Below are positions 1 through 9,643 of a stretch of 64,000 nt of DNA, in pieces. The translations under genes were made by a program, and so were the position numbers. The notes below the pieces were generated by a model. The model was not told where the DNA came from. It did no database searches and was given only the letters and a program-made list of their open reading frames with translations. Source of the stretch: Tritrichomonas musculus (taxonomy: Eukaryota; Parabasalia; Tritrichomonadida; Tritrichomonadidae); NCBI GenBank assembly GCA_039105265.1, contig JAPFFF010000055.1, forward strand, positions 868,001 to 932,000. The letters run 5' to 3'. The number at the start of each line of letters is the position of its first letter. Position 1 is the first letter of the stretch.

Positions 1-2
1 AA

Positions 3-1073
3 GAAAATGAGCCAAAGCCAAAAAGAACAAGAGCAAATGTTCCTAGAGCAAAAGATTTTGTTGATGCGAAAGAGAAGAAAAGATTAGATAAAATAAATAA
101 AATGATAGCTAAATATGGTGAAATACCAAAAGCTAAAAGAATTGAAAAATTACAAAAATTAGGATATAATGTAGATAACAATACAGATGACGAAAAATTA
201 AATATCTGGTTACATGAAGCAGATTGTATTCAAAAAGGTAAATATCGATATTTATCTTATGGAACTTTATTTAATACAATTCAATCAAAAAAATTTCAAA
301 AAATTCAACTTAATCCAATTCCACCAGATGCAACAAGAATGGATTTAGTTCAAACAATGTATGATATAGCAAAAGGGAAATTTGGTAAAGAAGTAAAAAA
401 GACGAAGACAAGAGCAAATGTTCCTAGAGCAAAAGATTTTGTTGATGCGAAAGAGAAGAAACAAACAAAAAAGAATTCTCAAAAATGGGACTCATTGAGT
501 AAAAATGATTTGTTTGATTTATTGAATCAAAATGGATATTTTGTCAATTTTAATTTATCGAAACAAGAATTAATTAAGCAATGTAAAGATAATGGAATAA
601 CCATGCCAAAACAAAAACAACAGAGAAAACCAAAACCGAAAAAGGCGAAAGAAAATGAGCCAAAACCGAGAAAACCGCTATCTGAAGCAAAACAAAGAAA
701 TCAAGAATTGAGAGAAAAATATAAAGGAATTAAAATTGATAGTCTTCGAAGATTGTTAAGAAGAAATGGTATTGATTTTAATGAAACAATGAAAAGAAAA
801 GATATTATTGAATTAATTGAATCAAATAATCTAGTATATAAAAAGAGAGAAAGAAAACAAAAACCAATAACCGAAACAAATGAGGCAGTAGGAACACCCA
901 TTCCTCCACCTCCACCACCAGTGAGCGTTAGCGAACCCAATCCACCAATAACAGAAACAAATGATGCAGTTGGTACTCAAACTCAAAGACCTCCGTTATC
1001 TAATCGATCACAATATGCTCAAACAATAATGAAAAGATTAAATGGGGAAAAAAAAATTCCAGGAACAGAATAA
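3..1073 (+). CDS. Basic SAP-like repeat protein of the element (5' partial)
   Basis: The frame is open from the window edge, so the gene starts further left; the ATG at 102 is probably internal. The protein is rich in Lys, Arg, Gln and Pro. It repeats a segment around RANVPRAKDFVDAKEKK (once near the edge, once near residue 107 counted from the ATG at 102) and has two or three short helical modules (for example LSKNDLFDLLNQNGY and KIDSLRRLLRRNGID) that resemble SAP-type DNA-binding folds. A proline-rich stretch (PIPPPPPPVSV) lies near the end. A DNA-binding core or packaging protein of the virion fits the charge and modules, but that role is inferred. The next coding-like stretch follows directly. 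Confidence 0.6.
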   Translation, partial: ENEPKPKRTRANVPRAKDFVDAKEKKRLDKINKMIAKYGEIPKAKRIEKLQKLGYNVDNNTDDEKLNIWLHEADCIQKGKYRYLSYGTLFNTIQSKKFQKIQLNPIPPDATRMDLVQTMYDIAKGKFGKEVKKTKTRANVPRAKDFVDAKEKKQTKKNSQKWDSLSKNDLFDLLNQNGYFVNFNLSKQELIKQCKDNGITMPKQKQQRKPKPKKAKENEPKPRKPLSEAKQRNQELREKYKGIKIDSLRRLLRRNGIDFNETMKRKDIIELIESNNLVYKKRERKQKPITETNEAVGTPIPPPPPPVSVSEPNPPITETNDAVGTQTQRPPLSNRSQYAQTIMKRLNGEKKIPGTE

Positions 1074-1075
1074 TC

Positions 1076-1633
1076 ACAAAGAAATATGAACCGAAAAAAA
1101 TAAATTTACCTAACGTAGTTCATGTAAATCTTCCAATACAAAAACCAGAACCAAAACAAAAACAAAAACAAGTTATTACAACTCTTCCAAATAGTGAGAA
1201 ATTCAAACAAAATATTATTCAAGATTCAATAAAACCAACAAAAACGGTTCAAAAAGAGTCACCGTTAAGAACTCAATATGATGATAATCCTGAATTTTAT
1301 GATAATTATTTCGATAATCCACAATCTGATTTTGAAGATAATTATTTTGATAATCCACCATCTGAATTACCAAAACAAGAACCAATAGTCGAAATTGATT
1401 ATAATTATGTTCCAATTGAAGATGATCTGAGAATAACCAATTCAACTGATCCACCAAAACAAAAACAAAAACCAAAACAAAAAGGAAAATGGAGGTCCAA
1501 AGATGAGATATATAATGAGATGGTCAAGAAATTAGAAAGGAAAGGAATTCCAATTCCTGAAGGTGCAACTATCAAACAATTAAAAGATTTAGATAAAACG
1601 GTTAAAGGGCAATCTGGTCGACCAAAAAAATAA
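1076..1633 (+). other. Coding-like K/Q/P-rich stretch of the element without an ATG start
   Basis: An uninterrupted plus-strand frame ends with TAA at 1631-1633. It has no ATG near its left end. It reads as low-complexity Lys/Gln/Pro sequence, then an acidic repeat with the words YDNYFDNP and EDNYFDNP, then a basic helical end (MVKKLERKGIPIPEGATIKQ) like the SAP-like modules of the ORF to its left. The composition suggests it belongs to the same protein family. It is listed as coding-like only. Confidence 0.45.
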
Positions 1634-1870
1634 ATGAAAGGTCAACGATATGTACACAAGTCAAAGTGGAAAATAATTTGGGTTATTGACGATGATGGTT
1701 CTAGAAAACCGTTTCTTCTTGATGAAAAAGGTTCATTGGCATTGATGTATTTTCCAAAGAATGAAAATAGAAATCTTCGAAAAGAAATACAAAAAATATA
1801 TCCCAAAAAAACACTTCATCCAATTGGACCAATTCGATTTCATGATTTTAGAAATCAAGATAAAGGTTGA
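1634..1870 (+). CDS. Small basic hypothetical protein of the element (78 aa)
   Basis: The ATG follows the preceding stop directly (TAAATG), which suggests tight packing with the stretch upstream. The product is compact and basic, with aromatic-rich start KGQRYVHKSKWKIIWVIDDD and a C-terminal part KKTLHPIGPIRFHDF. I do not recognise the family. It lies in the short plus-strand block with the SAP-like ORF. Confidence 0.55.
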   Translation: MKGQRYVHKSKWKIIWVIDDDGSRKPFLLDEKGSLALMYFPKNENRNLRKEIQKIYPKKTLHPIGPIRFHDFRNQDKG

Positions 1871-1965
1871 AATATTGGCTTATTAATAATATTTGGATCT
1901 TTTCTTGGATTTAATAAGACTGCTGGTTTAGCACTAATTTTTTTATTAAAACTTCCAAATGCCAT
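1855..1965 (-). CDS. Possible 36-aa microprotein, MAFG type
   Basis: A minus-strand ATG opens a 36-codon frame starting MAFGSFNKKI and ending with TGA, overlapping the 3' end of the 78-aa gene by 16 bases. Its first residues resemble the start of the 88-aa small protein at 13378 (MAFGTWIKRIG), which raises the chance that it is real. It fills an otherwise empty gap. Support is limited to that resemblance and the intact frame. Confidence 0.35.
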   Translation of the reverse strand: MAFGSFNKKISAKPAVLLNPRKDPNIINKPIFQPLS

Positions 1966-1988
1966 TCTTTTTATTTATTTTTAAAAAA

Positions 1989-2255
1989 ATGACTTTATCA
2001 TTACCAAAAGCTTTAAAGGACGATAGACAAGAATTAAGACATTTATTTAGTGAAATCAAAAGTGAATTATTTGATACATTTATGAATACAGATAGTTTTA
2101 CTGAATCTTGTGAATGTATGAATATTTCAAAGAATATAAGTGTTATAGAAAAAGAAATAGAAACAGATTTTAATGAACTTGAAGATATTATATTTAGGAT
2201 GAAACAAACATTAGATCGCACATTAGTCATCAAAAAGTATTTTCAAATTTCATAA
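1989..2255 (+). CDS. Hypothetical helical protein of the element (88 aa)
   Basis: I chose the second in-frame ATG (1989). The first, at 1959, would add a short hydrophobic leader that overlaps the candidate microprotein on the other strand, and an A-rich T-tract lies just before 1989. The product is helical and acidic, with Cys residues in SCECMNISKN and a heptad-like C-terminal half (EKEIETDFNELEDIIFRMKQ). No family is recognised. The gene ends 20 bases before the next one on the same strand. Confidence 0.55.
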   Translation: MTLSLPKALKDDRQELRHLFSEIKSELFDTFMNTDSFTESCECMNISKNISVIEKEIETDFNELEDIIFRMKQTLDRTLVIKKYFQIS

Positions 2256-2275
2256 ATTTTTTCAGAAACTCAAAA

Positions 2276-2809
2276 ATGATTAAGAAAAGAGCAGCGAATG
2301 CAGGAGTAAATGCTAATATTTCGTTAGAGCCTTCAGCAGCTAGTCAAAGTACAAACAACTTAACAAATAATATAATAATTAATAAAAGAGATGATGGGAA
2401 AGAAGATATTGTTATAACTCGTGAAATTGAATTACCTGATATCAAAAATAATGAAATTGAAAAAGATGTTAAATATTTAATTTTAGAAACATATGCAAAA
2501 ATTTTATTAGATCAAGATAAAGCTTTAATTTCGAATTTAATATCTAAAAATTGTATTATTATACCAATTACAAGTTTACAAGAAATAATCAAAACTATAT
2601 TAGGTAAAAATTGTTCATCTGTAGAAATTTATATTGATGAAGATATTAAATGTTGTGCATCTAAAGCATCACCTATTCGAAAAATTGAAGCAATAAAAAT
2701 AATTAATGAAGATGGTGAAATGGTAACAGATTTCAAACAAGTTTATAACAAAGAATTTAATGATTTAGTTAATGTTTATCATCTTTGTTTGAAATATGTT
2801 GTTGTATAA
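2276..2809 (+). CDS. Hypothetical protein of the element (177 aa)
   Basis: The frame starts with a basic N-terminus (MIKKRAANAG), then a Ser/Asn-rich linker, then a mixed alpha/beta region with ILISKNCIIIPI-like strands and several Cys (KNCSS, KCCASKASP). I do not recognise a family. It is the last gene of the plus-strand block and converges on the fibre-like gene with only ten bases between their ends. Confidence 0.55.
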   Translation: MIKKRAANAGVNANISLEPSAASQSTNNLTNNIIINKRDDGKEDIVITREIELPDIKNNEIEKDVKYLILETYAKILLDQDKALISNLISKNCIIIPITSLQEIIKTILGKNCSSVEIYIDEDIKCCASKASPIRKIEAIKIINEDGEMVTDFKQVYNKEFNDLVNVYHLCLKYVVV

Positions 2810-2819
2810 GAGAGAACTT

Positions 2820-5800
2820 TTACTCTTTGAATACACAAACAATATTATCATTTATTTTTGCAGTTATGATTCCAATTGTTAAACGTCTTATTTTTGATGT
2901 TATTGGAGTATTTTCATCAAGAACTTTGATTTGATTATCTTCATCAATATAAATTTCATCACCAATTTCAAACCTTGATGAATCATCAACTTTGACCAAA
3001 TAATCACCATGACTTGCAAAAGTAATTGAATTATTTTCTTCGTCAATTCGAACACAAATTCCAATAAATTCTTTCCAAGTACCTGTAGTTTTCACTGAAC
3101 AAATACAATCTATTGAATCTTTTTCGGTTGATTCAATCCATTGATTATCAACATTCTTATAAACTTTTCCTGTAATAAATACTGGTTTTCCTATTTCAAA
3201 ATCATCAATAATATCTTCAATTGGAGCATAATGTGTGATTGTATTTGAACCCCTACTGTTGACAGTTCCTTTGACATCTAAATTTCCAAAAATCTCGAAT
3301 AGTCTTCCTGATGGAGAAACTTCATAAGAAAATGCTATTGAATCATTCAAAATTACTTTCCAGCGGGCAGTATTGTATTGATTATAATATATTATTTTAG
3401 AACATTTTGTTGAATCCAAACCAAGAACTATATTTGATTCATATAAATTTGGATTTCCTTGATATACCTTTAAACAATCTGCATCTACACCATCTATTTC
3501 TAAATCACCATATGTTATAAAAACGTTATTATGAAAAATGGTATGATTTGCGTCCCAACCAATAATATTTGCACAACCTGTAACACCTAAAACACCTAAA
3601 CCAGTCATAAAACCGAAAGTAGCAGCTTCATTTTCATTTGTACCTATGCCTGCTATTAACGAGATTTTTAAATCTGATTCTGTATTATTTGTATCTAATA
3701 TTGTTATTTTCCCATTTATCGTTGAATCACCCTCTTTGGAGACATAATTGGTCAAATCAACAGGTTCAGGAATTTCACTTTTCAATGCATAATTTGACAA
3801 ATCCATAGGTTCAGGAATCTCACTTTTCAATGCATAATTGGCCAAATCAACAGGTTCAGGAATTTCACTTTTTAATGCTATTTTATCTTGCTTCAATATT
3901 TTTTCCGCTAATATTAATTTGGTATCAAAAGAGTCTTCCCCATTATCGATGTAAAAGCATTGACCAAATCTATCGCTTTTATAATAGGTCAAGTTATAGG
4001 TTGTTCCATCAATTTCAACATCGACATTAACTCCATCTTCAGTAATAACACCATCATAGTCAAACAAATAATCAAACTCTTTTACAAAGCCATCGTTATT
4101 TGATATTGTTCCAACAAGGTGAATTCCACTAGTCAATTTTATTTTGACTTCCCACGATCCTGAATTATCTTGTACGTTTTCAAAAGGCACATCGACTGCA
4201 TCTTTATATATCAAATCATTTTTGCTTCGATATTTTGCATCTGCTTCTTCTTTCGTATATAATTCTTCAATATTTGGTTTCTTAGCTAATTCTTGTTGAA
4301 TAGTTTCTAAAGCAGTATTTACTTCGTCAGTTGTTGGATATTCAAGACTAAACATTGCAACATCATTTTGATGACTATTTACTGCTAATGCATTTATTTT
4401 TTCATCTAAAGCTTCAATATCAGATAAATAAGCAATATCAGCTGGAGTTTTCTCAACTAAAAGTCTCATAAATGTATTGTTTTCAATGATACATCCAGCA
4501 ATCTTATAGTCAGTATTTTCTCCTGTTATAATTATATTTTTATCAATTTTACTAATATTGGATAAATATTTTGTACGATATTCTTCCGATTTTGGAAGAC
4601 CTTCAATTGTGATGCTATCTATTGTTGTTGTTGTATCAACTCCTTTATAATCAGTTATTGTACCTTGTTCAATTTTGATATATAATCGTTTTTGACCTTC
4701 AGATGTGAATAATTTAAATACACAAATACCATTTTTTAATTCATCTTCTGCTTGAAATAAAACTGCAGCTTGTTCATCTTGATAATAAGTAACAATATCA
4801 ATTGTATCCATTCTTGTTAGTTCACTTCTGGAAATATAATCACTTTCAATTTCTTCAATTTTATCTACAATTTTCAATAATGGTTTCTTCATTGAATCTC
4901 TAAATGAATAAGTTAATAATTTTGCACCCCCAACAGTCATAATCATTTCTTCTTCTTTTTCATCAAATACTGGAATTTCTGTTGGACCTGATTCACACCA
5001 ATTTCGAACACTATTTAATGATACTCCAATACTTCTTGATAAATCAGGTAATTCCATTTCTTGACGAGATTGAACAAATTGTTTCCATAAACCAGATACA
5101 CAACTAGTAATTTTTTCTGCACCAAATATTAGACCATTTGCACTAAAAGCTAACATTCCTGCAACCATTTGAATTTTTTGTTTTAATCTAATTTTGTCAA
5201 TATCAGCTTCTAATTTTTCAGTAATTTGTTCAGTTAATGCCATTCTTGATTTCAAACCTTCAACTGATTTATCTAAATTATCAACATCAACAGAAACAAC
5301 ATCAACTGTGTTCGAAACTAAATTCAAATCTGATCTCATTGTTGTAATATTGTCTGCTGTAATAATTTTTGATGAAGTTATGTTGTAATCAGTATATAAA
5401 GTAGTTGCTGCATTTGGATTTGGACTCACTTCATAATATTGTTGATTAATTATATATTCAAATGGATTAGTATTTTTATCCCAATTAATTTCTTCAATTG
5501 GATCTACTAAATCTTTAAATAAATAAATTGCAATATCTTGATTGTTAACTCCAAATTGACCAAATTCATGACAATTTAATTTCTCAATTGTATCCAAATC
5601 ACCTCTGAGACTAAAATAATTTTTATCATAATCACCATGTCCAGTATACAAATTCGATGGGTAAAAACTTAATCTATTCCATTCTTTGGTAAATGAGAGT
5701 TTCAAATCTAAATATACTCGATCCCAATTATCAAATTGTAAATTGTCTTTTACTTCGGTATATTTATTAATATAAGCTCGAATTACACAACAATCATATC

Positions 5801-6410
5801 TTAGATTTCCTTCTGTCCATCCAACTGGAAGATATTCTCTTACAAAGGTCAAACCTTTTTCACCTCCATCAATTTCAGTACCATCTTTTAATAATATTTT
5901 TGTTTGAACATCAGAATCTTGAAAAAGTTTTTCAATTGGATTTTCAGATTCACCCCAAGTATAATCCCATCTTTTATGAACTGCATAAGTATTCCATTTT
6001 GATCTTCTCATCATTATTTCTGCTCCATCTCTTTCTTGATATTTTGTTTCACCTTTCCCTGGAACTTGTAAATTACGTTTATTAATAATTTTTCCTGTGA
6101 TATGACCTTGAACATTCAAACCACTCCATTTTTCACCATCATAGGTTAAACTCCATTGATTTCCAAAACAATAATCTTTGAATTCAAATTTTAAACCAGT
6201 TGGAATTTGATAATCAGTTGGAATTTTGAAAACCATTTTATAACAATCTTTGAAATTTGATTTTTCATCGGTTACTGAATTTCTATCAAAAATTTGTTCT
6301 TCAGTGATTATACTTGGTTTGTATAAATATAAGTTATCAGATTCATGTAATTTCAAACTATTTCTAGAATCTATGATATCACATTTGATGGAAGGTAATG
6401 TTGATTTCAA
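2820..6410 (-). CDS. Fibre-like structural protein of the element
   Basis: The long ORF (about 1190 codons) has the look of an attachment fibre. It has a beta-rich N-terminal half, a coiled coil around residues 360-415 (LKSRMALTEQITEKLEADID), and a hydrophobic stretch just after it (MVAGMLAFSANGLIFGAEKI). A triple repeat of ALKSEIPEPVDL type comes near residues 870-920, and a C-terminal part resembles phage tail-fibre tips, ending VCVFKE. The family resemblance is by eye. It is the last gene of a tight minus-strand series whose ends overlap by a few bases. The 5' end is uncertain, because the frame has no ATG near its start and the first in-frame ATG is about 58 codons in. A host-binding role is inferred. 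Confidence 0.55.
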   Translation of the reverse strand: MKSTLPSIKCDIIDSRNSLKLHESDNLYLYKPSIITEEQIFDRNSVTDEKSNFKDCYKMVFKIPTDYQIPTGLKFEFKDYCFGNQWSLTYDGEKWSGLNVQGHITGKIINKRNLQVPGKGETKYQERDGAEIMMRRSKWNTYAVHKRWDYTWGESENPIEKLFQDSDVQTKILLKDGTEIDGGEKGLTFVREYLPVGWTEGNLRYDCCVIRAYINKYTEVKDNLQFDNWDRVYLDLKLSFTKEWNRLSFYPSNLYTGHGDYDKNYFSLRGDLDTIEKLNCHEFGQFGVNNQDIAIYLFKDLVDPIEEINWDKNTNPFEYIINQQYYEVSPNPNAATTLYTDYNITSSKIITADNITTMRSDLNLVSNTVDVVSVDVDNLDKSVEGLKSRMALTEQITEKLEADIDKIRLKQKIQMVAGMLAFSANGLIFGAEKITSCVSGLWKQFVQSRQEMELPDLSRSIGVSLNSVRNWCESGPTEIPVFDEKEEEMIMTVGGAKLLTYSFRDSMKKPLLKIVDKIEEIESDYISRSELTRMDTIDIVTYYQDEQAAVLFQAEDELKNGICVFKLFTSEGQKRLYIKIEQGTITDYKGVDTTTTIDSITIEGLPKSEEYRTKYLSNISKIDKNIIITGENTDYKIAGCIIENNTFMRLLVEKTPADIAYLSDIEALDEKINALAVNSHQNDVAMFSLEYPTTDEVNTALETIQQELAKKPNIEELYTKEEADAKYRSKNDLIYKDAVDVPFENVQDNSGSWEVKIKLTSGIHLVGTISNNDGFVKEFDYLFDYDGVITEDGVNVDVEIDGTTYNLTYYKSDRFGQCFYIDNGEDSFDTKLILAEKILKQDKIALKSEIPEPVDLANYALKSEIPEPMDLSNYALKSEIPEPVDLTNYVSKEGDSTINGKITILDTNNTESDLKISLIAGIGTNENEAATFGFMTGLGVLGVTGCANIIGWDANHTIFHNNVFITYGDLEIDGVDADCLKVYQGNPNLYESNIVLGLDSTKCSKIIYYNQYNTARWKVILNDSIAFSYEVSPSGRLFEIFGNLDVKGTVNSRGSNTITHYAPIEDIIDDFEIGKPVFITGKVYKNVDNQWIESTEKDSIDCICSVKTTGTWKEFIGICVRIDEENNSITFASHGDYLVKVDDSSRFEIGDEIYIDEDNQIKVLDENTPITSKIRRLTIGIITAKINDNIVCVFKE

Positions 6411-6922
6411 ATGTTTAAAGGTAATTGATAAATAATACTAATTTCACCATTAATGTACAAAGATTTCAAATCAAGACTTAAATTCTTATCAACTTTTATG
6501 TATGGAGTTGTTGATGTTTCTTCAGTAATTGTCACTTTTTTATCTTCAGCAGCTGTTACACATGGACATACGAAATTTTTATTCAAAACATAAATTGATA
6601 ATTGATAAATATATTTTCCTTCACTATCTAAGAAAACATTCTTTCTCAAATTGATTTTAAATACTTCTGTCTTATCATCGATTTGTAATAGTTTTGTTAT
6701 ATCATCATCATTCATTTGTATATTTAATTTTTCATCTTCAACCGTTAATGCATCTCTAGTAACATGATAATCAGAAAAACCTTCAACAGTTTCAAACTCA
6801 TTCGATTTTGATGTTAACAATTGAGAACCTAAATATGTTTTACCATCTACTTTAAATTGAATATCGCCTTTAAATTTAGTCAGCATTTTTTTACATTTGC
6901 AACAAAAATAAGATTTACTCAA
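6407..6922 (-). CDS. Small beta-rich structural protein of the element
   Basis: About 171 codons. The N-terminal block (YFCCKCKKMLTKFKGDIQFK) resembles the start of the next ORF upstream (YFWCENKNLMTGVWTDTDFK), so the two share an N-terminal module. Four Cys in the first 15 residues (CCKC) could bind metal. The rest is beta-rich with no recognised domain. Its ends overlap both neighbours by a few bases. The exact start is uncertain, since the first in-frame ATG lies inside the shared block. Confidence 0.5.
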   Translation of the reverse strand: MSKSYFCCKCKKMLTKFKGDIQFKVDGKTYLGSQLLTSKSNEFETVEGFSDYHVTRDALTVEDEKLNIQMNDDDITKLLQIDDKTEVFKINLRKNVFLDSEGKYIYQLSIYVLNKNFVCPCVTAAEDKKVTITEETSTTPYIKVDKNLSLDLKSLYINGEISIIYQLPLNI

Positions 6923-9137
6923 TTGTGGAACATTTTTCTTCTAATAACTGAATTCTACTATCATAAAATTTATCACATTCAATATTTTTAGTTTTATCTT
7001 CTAAGATCATAATTCGATTCTCGGTTGTCAAATTTTCAAAAGTTAGATCAGTTTCAATATTTTGACATTTACGTTCCAAAGCAGTTAATATTTCATCAAC
7101 ATTCTCATTCTCATTATTATTATTACCTCCACATTGACATTGATTCTCTTCTAATCGAGATAAATCTTCTGAAATACCAGCACAAAATGACCAAATCTCT
7201 TTGATTCCTTGATTTAACCATTTTAATTGATCTAGTTCTTCGTCTTGCCATTTCTTTAATTTTTCTTCAAATGTTAATACAACTGGTTTTTCCTCATTTA
7301 ATGCCAATGTTTGAGCTTTATTATTTATGACAAAACCTTCTTTATTTCGATATTCTTGACTCTCAGTAGTATCAGCAGAAAATACATTTCCAATTTGATC
7401 AACATTTGATTCTAAGGTTGATACCCTTTCTGTATAATTTTTCATTGTATTTTCTAAATTTGTTATTCTAGTTAATGTATCAAAATCTATAGAACCTCCA
7501 AGAGTGGTTAAATAATTTTTGAAATTCTCATTCAAAGGAGCAAGGTAATAACCAACAATTCGATTTTCTAAATTTCTTTCCTCTCCAGAATCTGTTTCAT
7601 ATTGATGTTCTTCACAATATTTTTTATCGGCTTCAGTTTCTTCTAATTTTAGTTCAAATATACCATTTAAGGTTATTTTTAGGTTATGATTTTCAATTAC
7701 AAATGATGAACTGTCTATATTATTTTGATTTGATTTAACAGTTAATTCATTATTTGTTATTTTACATTCGATAACATAATCAATGAATTTAATTTGATAA
7801 TTTATTTTTGAACGTTTTCGATCAAAGATATGGAAAATAAAATGTGAACTCTCATAATCATAAATGGTAATTATTAATGATGAATTATTGTATTCGGCTG
7901 ATATAAAAGAAGTTAACATAACACCATCAGCAGCTTCAAGATTACTCATATCAAAAGTTATAAACCCATACCCTGCTAATGTTTGAGGTCGTAATGGTTG
8001 TAATGGAATATTATTTAAATTATTTTCGACAAATATTGAATTTCTCCAAAATTTACCAAATTCTTTGTTATCAATTAAGTATTCAAGTTGATCTTCAAAA
8101 CTTTGATTCAATTGAGAAAATATATAATCCATATACAATTTCCAATCATCTTCATTTTTTTGCAGCATCTTCTCATAGGACTCAATTGTGATTGTTTGTG
8201 GATCTTCTGTTAATAATTGAGGTGCAGCTCGAAAAGTCTTTGGAGCTCCTATTTTTGCCATTGCATATTGATTTTGATGAATTTCACTTTTCATCTTCCA
8301 AAAGATTGCTTTTGCGAGAAATTGAAGATCCAATATATATTGATAATCTTTAATGGTTCCATCATCATCGATCGGTTTTTTTGGATTCGGCATTATTACT
8401 GGAAATCGTAAAACTTCGGAAAGATATAGTGGTTCTGAAAAAGTTACATGATTTCCTAAATCTTGAATATCATCTGGATCATCATCTGATGGGTAAGATA
8501 AATTTATTTTTTTCCAGAGATTGAAAAATTTCACAAGGGCATTTGTTGATATTTGAATTTTATTGTCCGAAGAATTTAACATAAAATTTCCAGTTGCTCC
8601 TTTCAATGCTGTACTTAAATTTTCCGTTTTATTCACAACTGAAGTAAGATCTCTCCCTAATTTATCAGAAGTCAGTTCACTATTATATCCAGTTGATCCC
8701 TCTAAAAGATTAAATTTAATTTTTAAATTTTGAACTGTACCACCATCTTTCAAAACAAATTTAGTTTTTGAGTTATCTTGATTATCGAGTACATAATCAA
8801 CAATTTTTCCAGCTAATATAGACTTCCCACTGTTTCCATACATCTCTAAATTTGATTTTGCAGAACCTGATGGATAGAATTTTTGTGTTCGTCCATCCAA
8901 AGTCTGCAACTCTTCAACAATTTCATCGGACTTGATTGTTGCTGTTCTTTCTCCTTTCTTTTTCTCTTCCTCATCTTTTGGGTATTTTATTGTTAAATTT
9001 GACGCCTCACCATTTTCTTTCAACACAAATAAACTCGAATCAGTCACACCACTTGCAGTCATTAATTTGAAATCTGTATCGGTCCAAACACCTGTCATTA
9101 AATTTTTATTTTCGCACCAAAAATAAAATTGATTCAA
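6915..9137 (-). CDS. Coiled-coil and beta-rich virion-type protein of the element
   Basis: About 740 codons. The N-terminal module is shared with the smaller ORF downstream. It is followed by a beta-rich region, an acidic middle, and two coiled-coil stretches near the C-terminus (around residues 570-590 and 675-740, for example DEILTALERKCQNIETDLTF). Cys-rich spots such as NQCQCGGNNNNENEN sit between them. The architecture fits a stalk or fibre component next to the larger fibre-like gene. I cannot name the family. The 5' end is uncertain, as no ATG lies between the preceding stop and the first codons. Confidence 0.5.
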   Translation of the reverse strand: MNQFYFWCENKNLMTGVWTDTDFKLMTASGVTDSSLFVLKENGEASNLTIKYPKDEEEKKKGERTATIKSDEIVEELQTLDGRTQKFYPSGSAKSNLEMYGNSGKSILAGKIVDYVLDNQDNSKTKFVLKDGGTVQNLKIKFNLLEGSTGYNSELTSDKLGRDLTSVVNKTENLSTALKGATGNFMLNSSDNKIQISTNALVKFFNLWKKINLSYPSDDDPDDIQDLGNHVTFSEPLYLSEVLRFPVIMPNPKKPIDDDGTIKDYQYILDLQFLAKAIFWKMKSEIHQNQYAMAKIGAPKTFRAAPQLLTEDPQTITIESYEKMLQKNEDDWKLYMDYIFSQLNQSFEDQLEYLIDNKEFGKFWRNSIFVENNLNNIPLQPLRPQTLAGYGFITFDMSNLEAADGVMLTSFISAEYNNSSLIITIYDYESSHFIFHIFDRKRSKINYQIKFIDYVIECKITNNELTVKSNQNNIDSSSFVIENHNLKITLNGIFELKLEETEADKKYCEEHQYETDSGEERNLENRIVGYYLAPLNENFKNYLTTLGGSIDFDTLTRITNLENTMKNYTERVSTLESNVDQIGNVFSADTTESQEYRNKEGFVINNKAQTLALNEEKPVVLTFEEKLKKWQDEELDQLKWLNQGIKEIWSFCAGISEDLSRLEENQCQCGGNNNNENENVDEILTALERKCQNIETDLTFENLTTENRIMILEDKTKNIECDKFYDSRIQLLEEKCSTIE

Positions 9138-9619
9138 TATTCTAATTTCAAGAACAAAATGAAATAATCAGGAACTATTATTTTTCTTGTTTCTGTATCT
9201 TTAAACCAAACCATAAAACCTTGTTTGACATTCGAATCAATTAAATATTTTCTATTATCATCAGGAACTTGTAAATTTGCAACATAAACTAAACTATCAC
9301 AATAATTATTTCGAGGAACAAAACTTGCATGAACAGTATAATTTGATGCAGTATGCTTATTAACAACACAATAACAATATTGAAATATAATATATCGATC
9401 TTGACCTTGAGTTGGAGTATGAAACTCTGATGGATATTTAAAAGCAAATCTATCGTTTTCCAAATAAAAGTGATCAACCGTTAAACATTCTGATAAATTT
9501 TGTTCTTTTTGTTCCTTTGTTGTTAGTTTCCAACCTTGAACAGGGTAATAAGTTTTATGAATTTTTAATGGTTGAATATTTAAATTTGGATCAATGTTAT
9601 ATGAAATTAATGTCGACAT
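9134..9619 (-). CDS. Hypothetical small virion-type protein (161 aa)
   Basis: The frame starts at a clear ATG (9617-9619), preceded by a T-rich motif TTTTTATTTGAA also seen before two other element genes. The product is a single globular, beta-rich domain with many aromatic residues (FQYCYCVVNKHTASNYTVHA) and no signal peptide. Its position between the candidate capsid genes and the fibre genes would suit a minor capsid or penton-type protein, but no motif proves this. Confidence 0.5.
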   Translation of the reverse strand: MSTLISYNIDPNLNIQPLKIHKTYYPVQGWKLTTKEQKEQNLSECLTVDHFYLENDRFAFKYPSEFHTPTQGQDRYIIFQYCYCVVNKHTASNYTVHASFVPRNNYCDSLVYVANLQVPDDNRKYLIDSNVKQGFMVWFKDTETRKIIVPDYFILFLKLEY

Positions 9620-9628
9620 ATTTTTCTA

Positions 9629-9640
9629 TTCAAATAAAAA
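9629..9640 (-). promoter_or_regulatory. Shared T-rich upstream motif (copy 1)
   Basis: Minus-strand TTTTTATTTGAA lies 10 bases before the ATG of the 161-aa gene. Nearly the same word occurs just before the 157-aa gene and before the 3280-aa gene. In an A+T-rich genome such words can arise by chance, so this is a candidate element promoter or initiator, not a proven one. Confidence 0.35.
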
Positions 9641-9643
9641 TCT

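Noticed and set aside
701-940. Minus-strand 79-codon frame at the left edge
   Set aside because: Antisense shadow of the SAP-like basic protein; its Gly run mirrors the poly-Pro stretch.
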